From positions 1 through 11,054 of the forward strand of contig DLGG01000024.1 in assembly GCA_002482565.1 (NCBI GenBank): a DNA stretch of 11,054 nt, read 5' to 3'. This DNA comes from Solidesulfovibrio magneticus (GTDB lineage: Bacteria > Desulfobacterota > Desulfovibrionia > Desulfovibrionales > Desulfovibrionaceae). The translations under genes and the position numbers were made by a program. Of this stretch, positions 6,904-11,054 are shown piece after piece. Positions within the stretch are counted from its first letter, which is position 1; every line of letters begins with the position of its first letter. Under the pieces are notes generated by a model, which made no database searches, had not been told where the DNA came from, and was given only the letters and a program-made list of their open reading frames with translations.

Positions 6904-7986
6904 GTGGACACGCCCAAGCGTATTTTGGCCATTGACGACGAGCGCATCAACCTCCGGGTCATCGGGGGGTTACTGCGCAACCTCGGCCATGAGCCGATTT
7001 TGACCGAGTCTTTTGCCGAGGCCCAGCCCCTGCTCGATTCGAGCATCGATCTGGTGCTGCTCGACGTCATGATGCCCGAGACCGACGGGTTCACCGTGGC
7101 CCGGCGCATCCGCGAGATGCCCGGGGTTTCCGATGTGCCCATCATCATGGTCACGGCCCTGACCAGCAAGCAGGATCGGCTCAAGGCCGTGGAAGCCGGG
7201 GCCAACGACTTCATTTCCAAGCCCATCGACCTCACCGAACTGCGGGTGCGCATGGGGTCGCTGCTGAAAATGAAGGAGTCCCAGGACGAGGTGAAACGCT
7301 ACCAGGCCGAGCTGGAAGAGATGGTGGCCGTGCGCACCTCGGCGCTCAAGATGGCCCTGGACAACGTCCAGGAATCCCAGCGCACCATCCTGGCCGCCCA
7401 CCTCGAAACCATCCACCGCCTGGCTTCGGCGGCGGAATTCAAGGACGAGGAGACGGCCGACCACATCCAGCGCATGAGCCGCTACTGCGCCTTGCTGGCC
7501 GCCCGGCTCGGGCTGCCCGACGCCGAGGTCGATCTCGTGCTCCAGGCCAGCCCCATGCACGACATCGGCAAGATCGGCATTCCGGACAGCATCCTTTTAA
7601 AGCCCGCCAAGCTCACCCCCGACGAGTGGGAGATCATGAAGCGCCACACCATCTACGGCGCGCGCATCCTGGGCGAATCGAATTTCGAGCTGTTGCGGGT
7701 GGGCGAGATCATCGCCATGTCCCACCACGAAAAGTGGGACGGCTCGGGCTATCCCAAGGGCCTTGTCGGCGAGGACATCCCGCTCTACGGCCGCATCTGC
7801 GCCGTGGCCGACGTGTTCGACGCTTTGACCAGCCGCCGGCCCTACAAGGAAGCCTTTTCCAACGAGAAATCGCTGGAGATCATGCGGGCCGGCCGGGGCA
7901 GCCACTTCGATCCGCGCATTCTGGACGTCTTTTTCCATGATTTCGACAGGGTCGAGGAAATTCAGCGGGAATTTGTCGATTCCTAG
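6904..7986 (+). CDS. Response regulator with HD-GYP domain, cyclic-di-GMP phosphodiesterase (RpfG-like)
   Basis: The 360-residue soluble protein should hydrolyse the second messenger c-di-GMP when its receiver is phosphorylated. The receiver domain (residues 5-122) has the acidic pair Asp11/Asp12, phospho-acceptor Asp54 in LVLLDVMMPETDG, Thr84 and Lys106. A predicted coiled-coil linker (about 124-165) leads to a complete HD-GYP domain (about 166-345), with Glu178, HDIGKIGIPD from 219, His248, the His274-His275 pair and the GYP signature in DGSGYPKG at 282-284. All expected metal-ligand positions look present, so it is probably active. The architecture and length match RpfG. The GTG at 6904 is chosen because AAAGG (6890-6894) sits 9 bases upstream and the protein then begins just before the receiver; an ATG at 6856 would add 16 residues but has no Shine-Dalgarno and overlaps the -10 element. 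The kinase gene follows after 24 bp. Confidence 0.93.
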   Translation: MDTPKRILAIDDERINLRVIGGLLRNLGHEPILTESFAEAQPLLDSSIDLVLLDVMMPETDGFTVARRIREMPGVSDVPIIMVTALTSKQDRLKAVEAGANDFISKPIDLTELRVRMGSLLKMKESQDEVKRYQAELEEMVAVRTSALKMALDNVQESQRTILAAHLETIHRLASAAEFKDEETADHIQRMSRYCALLAARLGLPDAEVDLVLQASPMHDIGKIGIPDSILLKPAKLTPDEWEIMKRHTIYGARILGESNFELLRVGEIIAMSHHEKWDGSGYPKGLVGEDIPLYGRICAVADVFDALTSRRPYKEAFSNEKSLEIMRAGRGSHFDPRILDVFFHDFDRVEEIQREFVDS

Positions 7987-8010
7987 CCCAAGGCCACGCC
8001 CTCCGTATCC

Positions 8011-9180
8011 ATGCGCGCGCCTGCCAACAAGCCTTCGGTCCTCATCGTCGACGACGTGCCGGCCAACATCCGCTTGCTGGCCGATTGCCTGCGAGAAGAT
8101 TACGCCATCCGCGTGGCCACGGGCGGGGCCGAGGCCCTGGCCCTGGCCGGGCGCGGGCGGCCCGACATCATCCTGCTTGACGTGGTCATGCCCGACCTCG
8201 ACGGTTACGAGGTCTGCCGCCGGCTCAAGGCCGACCCGGTCACCGCCGACATTCCCGTTATTTTCGTCACCGCCAATCAGGCCCCGGAAGACGAGGCCCA
8301 TGGCCTGTCGCTGGGGGCCGTGGACTATGTCGTCAAGCCGGTCAGCCCGGCCGTGGTCCGGGCCCGGGTAAAAAACCATTTGGAGCTGCGCGCCGCCCGG
8401 GAGGCCCTGGCCCGGCAAAACGCGGCCCTCAAGGAAGCGGCCCGGCTGCGGGAAGATGTGGACGGCATCATGCGCCACGACCTCAAGGCGCCGCTGACCG
8501 GCATCATCGGCCTGCCCCAGATCATCCTCGACGAGGGCGGCCTGAGCGAGTCCCAGGCCATGTTTTTGCGGCTGATCGAGGAAAACGGCTACAAGATGCT
8601 CTCCATGATCAACCTGTCGCTGGATCTGTTCAAGATCGAGCGCGGGGCCTACCGGCTTTCGCCCGAGCCGGTGGAGCTTTTAGCCATGGCGCGGCGGCTT
8701 TTCGCGGAGTTCGCGGGCTTGGCCGGGCCGCGCAAGCTGACGTGTTTGCTGACGGTCGCCGGCCGGGCGGCTCGGCCCGAGGACACGGCCTATCTGTGCG
8801 GCGAGCGGCTGCTGCTTTATTCCATGCTGGCCAACTGCGTGAAAAACGCCTTGGAGGCCTCGCCGCCCGGCGGGCGGGTGACGGTGGATGTCGTGCCCGG
8901 CGAACCGACGGTGTTGCGGGTGGTCAACCGGGGTGTGGTGCCCTCCTGTTTGCGGGGACGCTTTTTCAGGAAATACGCCACCGAGGGCAAGTCGGGCGGC
9001 ACCGGGCTTGGGGCCTATTCGGCCCGGCTCATCGCCGAGACCCATGGCGGCAGCGCGCGCATGGAGACGAGCGACGAGGCGGACTGCACGGTGGTGACCC
9101 TGACCCTGCCGCGCGGCAATCTGACGGAGGTGGGGGAGACGCCGGCCGGCGCGCCGGTGATGGTCTGCCCGGCCTTGTAA
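8011..9180 (+). CDS. Receiver-histidine kinase hybrid without sensor or membrane domains
   Basis: This 389-residue cytoplasmic protein has an N-terminal receiver (about 8-125; Asp14/Asp15, phospho-acceptor Asp57 in ILLDVVMPD, Thr87, Lys109), a short helical linker (about 126-148), a HisKA dimerisation domain with phospho-accepting His156 in MRHDLKAPLTG, and a HATPase_c domain (about 255-370). The ATP domain has an N-box (Asn275 and Asn279 in LANCVKNALEASPPG) and a G2 box (GGTGLG, 329-334), but the usual Asp of the G1 box is replaced by Asn306 in VVNRGVVP. A 20-residue tail follows the last strand. No PAS, GAF, HAMP or transmembrane segment is present, so input must arrive through the receiver or a partner. 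It lies 24 bp after the HD-GYP gene in the same operon and may phosphorylate that regulator. The Shine-Dalgarno is weak, which suggests translational coupling. Confidence 0.92.
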   Translation: MRAPANKPSVLIVDDVPANIRLLADCLREDYAIRVATGGAEALALAGRGRPDIILLDVVMPDLDGYEVCRRLKADPVTADIPVIFVTANQAPEDEAHGLSLGAVDYVVKPVSPAVVRARVKNHLELRAAREALARQNAALKEAARLREDVDGIMRHDLKAPLTGIIGLPQIILDEGGLSESQAMFLRLIEENGYKMLSMINLSLDLFKIERGAYRLSPEPVELLAMARRLFAEFAGLAGPRKLTCLLTVAGRAARPEDTAYLCGERLLLYSMLANCVKNALEASPPGGRVTVDVVPGEPTVLRVVNRGVVPSCLRGRFFRKYATEGKSGGTGLGAYSARLIAETHGGSARMETSDEADCTVVTLTLPRGNLTEVGETPAGAPVMVCPAL

Positions 9181-9183
9181 CGC

Positions 9184-9221
9184 GGCCGTGCTTTTGGCCT
9201 GAACGGCCAAGCGGCCTTTTT
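9184..9221 (+). terminator. Intrinsic terminator of the HD-GYP/kinase operon
   Basis: Starting four bases after the kinase stop, GGCCG, CTT and GGCC segments (9184-9199) pair with GGCCAAGCGGCC (9205-9216). Two small bulges occur on the left arm and the loop is TGAAC. Five T follow at 9217-9221. Confidence 0.75.
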
Positions 9222-9330
9222 GCCGCTTCCGAATTTTTCCACCAACCGCCGGGCAACGACGATTCTCCCGCCTGCGACCAACCACATCGCCAACCCACGT
9301 CCAAAGCCCCCTTAACCCCTTTTTTCAATC

Positions 9331-9375
9331 GGGGGGTCCGGGGGCCTCAGGCCCCCGGCCGCCGGAGGCATCTTC
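9331..9375 (-). repeat. 45-bp hairpin repeat, copy 2, between convergent genes
   Basis: Identical to 1631-1675 over all 45 bases, with unrelated sequence on both sides. The 9-bp stem lies at 9338-9346 and 9350-9358. As in copy 1, on the minus strand it begins shortly after a stop codon (here 9401) following an A-rich linker, and its terminal C-run can pair with a nearby GGGG (+ strand cccc at 9316-9319) to give a second hairpin with a different loop. The remainder of the 220-bp intergenic stretch (9222-9330) shows no gene. Confidence 0.85.
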
Positions 9376-9400
9376 CCGTCTTTTCTTCTCTTTTCTTTCG

Positions 9401-10258
9401 CTAGGCCGTGATATTGAGCACGGAGCCCTTGGGCTGGTTGGTCTGGCCAAGGGGCAGGCTGCCGAGGTCGGCCGCGCCGTAGTTGGCGGAGAGGTAGTCG
9501 TTGGCGGCCACGATGGCTTGGCTCAGGCCCTGGCGGGTGGAGCCTTGGTCGGTGAAGTTGGTGGCCAGGATGTCGGCCACGGTCTTGGCCGCGGCCGTGC
9601 CGAATTCCTTGGCCACGTGGGCCAGGGTGGAGGCGACGACGCCTTGGGCCTGCTTGACGGTTCCGGTTGTGCCGTTGGCGGCGTAGAATTCTTCCAGGTG
9701 GCCGTTTTGGTAGTAGTCGTTGACGGCTTCATTGAGCGCGCCGTTGAACTTGGCCATGGCCGCGTCGCCGGCGGCGATGCCGAAATTGCCGTCGATGAAT
9801 TTGAGCGCCGAGACCAGGGCGTCGCCGAGGCGGTCCTCGCCGCCCGAGCCGTCGCCCACTTCCTTGAACATGATGCCCATGACGGCGGTGGCGGCCGCGT
9901 CGCCGTGCTGTTTGCGCACGTATTCCACGGCATTGGCCAGGGCGGCCTGCAAATCCGCCGAGGCGGCGGCGTTGACCCCGGCTCCGGCGTTGCTGCCCAG
10001 GGCCGCGTTGCTGGCGATGGCGGCGTTGCTGGCCACCGTCGCGCCCTCGGCCTGGTTGATGCGGCGCATGATTTCGGCGGCGAACACGTCGGAGGTGGAG
10101 GACGGGGCCTTGGTCTGCGTCGTTTCCTGGGCCTTGTCTGCGGAGCCGAAGGTCAGCGAAAGATGGCCCGAGACGGCTTGGCCGGACTTGGGCGCAGCCG
10201 ACCCGTCCATGGGGGACAGGCTGGTGGAAATGCCGCTGGTGTTGAAGGCGATCTGCAT
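9401..10258 (-). CDS. Unrecognised 285-residue Ala-rich protein, probably in the flagellar (sigma-28) regulon
   Basis: I do not recognise the family. The protein has no signal peptide and no membrane helix. Residues 1-60 are Ser/Thr/Gly-rich and probably disordered. Residues 76-99 are four six-residue repeats (ASNAAI, ASNAAL, GSNAGA, GVNAAA). Two homologous helical segments follow, about 107-168 and 208-268, sharing V-x-K-x-x-G-x-AAA-x-x-V spacing and an NFG/NYG-A-A end. Between them is DYYQNGHLEEFYAANG. The chain ends KGSVLNITA. The ATG has GAGG ten to seven bases upstream, and a near-perfect FliA promoter lies 34-60 bases upstream. From that context it may be an exported flagellar accessory protein, a chaperone-like factor or a motility regulator; none of these is shown by the sequence itself. 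It is convergent with the c-di-GMP signalling operon and divergent from the AOR-family gene. Codon usage resembles its neighbours. Confidence 0.82.
   Translation of the reverse strand: MQIAFNTSGISTSLSPMDGSAAPKSGQAVSGHLSLTFGSADKAQETTQTKAPSSTSDVFAAEIMRRINQAEGATVASNAAIASNAALGSNAGAGVNAAASADLQAALANAVEYVRKQHGDAAATAVMGIMFKEVGDGSGGEDRLGDALVSALKFIDGNFGIAAGDAAMAKFNGALNEAVNDYYQNGHLEEFYAANGTTGTVKQAQGVVASTLAHVAKEFGTAAAKTVADILATNFTDQGSTRQGLSQAIVAANDYLSANYGAADLGSLPLGQTNQPKGSVLNITA
9962..10033 (-). repeat. Four degenerate 18-bp tandem repeats within the coding sequence
   Basis: These encode residues 76-99 of the unrecognised protein as four hexapeptides. The first two units differ at few bases, the third and fourth at more. 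The shared core is AGCAACGCC, reading Ser-Asn-Ala. They look like local duplication in a linker. Confidence 0.7.
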
Positions 10259-10291
10259 GGCCGACCTCGCTGACGTGTGCTTGCACGAAGC

Positions 10292-10318
10292 TTATCGGCC
10301 CTTTCCGCCAAGGCTTTA
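10292..10318 (-). promoter_or_regulatory. Sigma-28 (FliA) promoter of the 285-residue protein gene
   Basis: On the minus strand TAAAGCCT (10318-10311) is followed by exactly 11 bases and then GCCGATAA (10299-10292). The classical FliA consensus is TAAAGTTT-N11-GCCGATAA, so the -10 is perfect, the -35 matches 6 of 8 and the spacing is exact. Transcription would start near 10285, giving a leader of about 27 bases that contains the GAGG Shine-Dalgarno before the ATG at 10258. Confidence 0.85.
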
Positions 10319-10380
10319 GGGCGCATTGCCCATTGCCTCGAACCGGCCCGGCTGCTACCTCCCGGACGGAACGCTTTACC

Positions 10381-11054
10381 ATGACGCCCATGAACCACCG
10401 CCCGTCCCATATCCTTTTTTGCGACCTGTCCGCCGGGGTCTGTCGCCGCGAGCCGCTGGACCCGGGGCTGGCCCGGCAAGCGCCGGGCGGCCGGGCCTTG
10501 GCCGCAGCCCTTTTGGCCGCCCGGCCCCGGGCCGCCTGGGACGCGCCGGAAGCGGCCGTGGTCCTGGCTCCGGGAGCCCTGGCCGGGTTCGATCTTCCCG
10601 GGGTCTCCTTTGCCGCCCTGACCGGAACCAATCCGCACACCGGCGGCATCCTGTCCGTCGCCGTGCCCGGCTGTCTTGGCCGTGCCCTGGCCCGGCTGCA
10701 CCTCGCCGCCGTGGTCGTGGTTGGCCGGGCGGCCGTGCCCACGGCCTTGTTTTTGGACGCCGACGGGGCGCGCTTGCTCCCCCTTGGCCCGGCGGCGGGG
10801 CAGGGGACGGTGACGGCCCTGGCCGCCTTGCCGGCCCATGACGGCGCGCTGGTCGCCGGTCCGGCCGCGCTGGCCGGTTCGCCCCTGGCCGGGCTGTGGG
10901 CCGACGGCCTGCATCCTGTGGGGCCGGGCGGCGTGGCCTTGCCGCTGGCCGCCAAGAACTGTTTCGCCGTGGCTGTCCGGGCGCAAGGGGAAGGGCCGGT
11001 TCCGGCCGATTCCGAAGCCCTGGCCGGGGCCAGGGCGGCCATGGAGCGGCTCGT
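10381..11054 (+). CDS. Aldehyde:ferredoxin oxidoreductase family protein (N-terminal part, runs off the window)
   Basis: An open frame of 224 codons starts at the ATG at 10381 and has no stop before the window end. It follows the AOR N-terminal domain pattern: HILFCDLSAGVCRREPL (like the family's RVNLSTG-x-x-x-x-E opening), GGRALAAALL, then VVLAPGALAGFDLPG and LTGTNPHTGG. Further on come VVVVGRAAVPTALFLDADG and a late GPGGVALPLAAKNCFAVAV segment, corresponding to the family's GRGG...GSKNLKAIAV. AOR enzymes oxidise aldehydes with ferredoxin using a tungsten-bispterin cofactor and a 4Fe-4S cluster. The cluster cysteines lie in the C-terminal half, outside the window, and several cofactor-contact positions in this part are not conserved, so activity is uncertain. 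A second ATG at 10390 is an alternative start; ACGGA lies about 10 bases before the first. It is divergent from the sigma-28-controlled gene. Confidence 0.75.
   Translation, partial: MTPMNHRPSHILFCDLSAGVCRREPLDPGLARQAPGGRALAAALLAARPRAAWDAPEAAVVLAPGALAGFDLPGVSFAALTGTNPHTGGILSVAVPGCLGRALARLHLAAVVVVGRAAVPTALFLDADGARLLPLGPAAGQGTVTALAALPAHDGALVAGPAALAGSPLAGLWADGLHPVGPGGVALPLAAKNCFAVAVRAQGEGPVPADSEALAGARAAMERL

Noticed and set aside
9729..11042. Minus-strand open frame of 437 codons covering the AOR-family gene and part of the sigma-28 gene
   Set aside because: It overlaps two better-supported genes and is low-complexity Arg/Ala/Gly sequence; it also spans the FliA promoter.

Overview
This is a high-GC window (strong G/C bias at third codon positions) that looks like a deltaproteobacterial sulfate reducer, most likely Desulfovibrionaceae (Desulfovibrio/Solidesulfovibrio type). 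That assignment is inferred from the gene content: a TamA/TamB pair, a DUF1640 protein, a two-component HD-GYP system, an aldehyde:ferredoxin oxidoreductase family gene, and a compact GC-rich hairpin repeat of a kind I recall from such genomes. No rRNA, tRNA, CRISPR array or insertion sequence is visible.

Left half, minus strand (reading right to left): a 75-residue DUF1640-type coiled-coil/membrane protein (6729-6502) ends at a strong intrinsic terminator. About 210 bp later comes an 886-residue P2-type cation ATPase (6234-3574). It is followed after 49 bp by the outer-membrane Omp85 protein TamA (3524-1689), and then, across an 84-bp gap holding a hairpin repeat, by the first 534 residues of TamB (1604 to beyond base 1). 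The last three genes may form one transcript for envelope biogenesis and ion transport.

Centre, plus strand: a -35/-10 promoter at 6828-6857, preceded by three 9-bp direct repeats, drives an RpfG-like response regulator with an HD-GYP c-di-GMP phosphodiesterase domain (6904-7986). Next is a soluble receiver-histidine kinase (8011-9180), and the operon closes with an intrinsic terminator at 9184-9221. Neither protein carries a recognisable sensor domain.

Right end: a convergent minus-strand gene (10258-9401) encodes a 285-residue protein I do not recognise. It sits behind a near-consensus sigma-28 (FliA) promoter, so it probably belongs to the flagellar late-gene regulon; it contains an internal duplication and no signal peptide. 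Divergent from it, an aldehyde:ferredoxin oxidoreductase family gene starts at 10381 and leaves the window after 224 codons.

The points most worth following up are: the sigma-28-controlled unknown protein; a perfect 45-bp repeat present just after two minus-strand stop codons (1631-1675 and 9331-9375), one copy lying between tamA and tamB; the P-type ATPase that keeps the Ca-pump ligand set except for the central M6 aspartate; and the sensorless c-di-GMP signalling pair.
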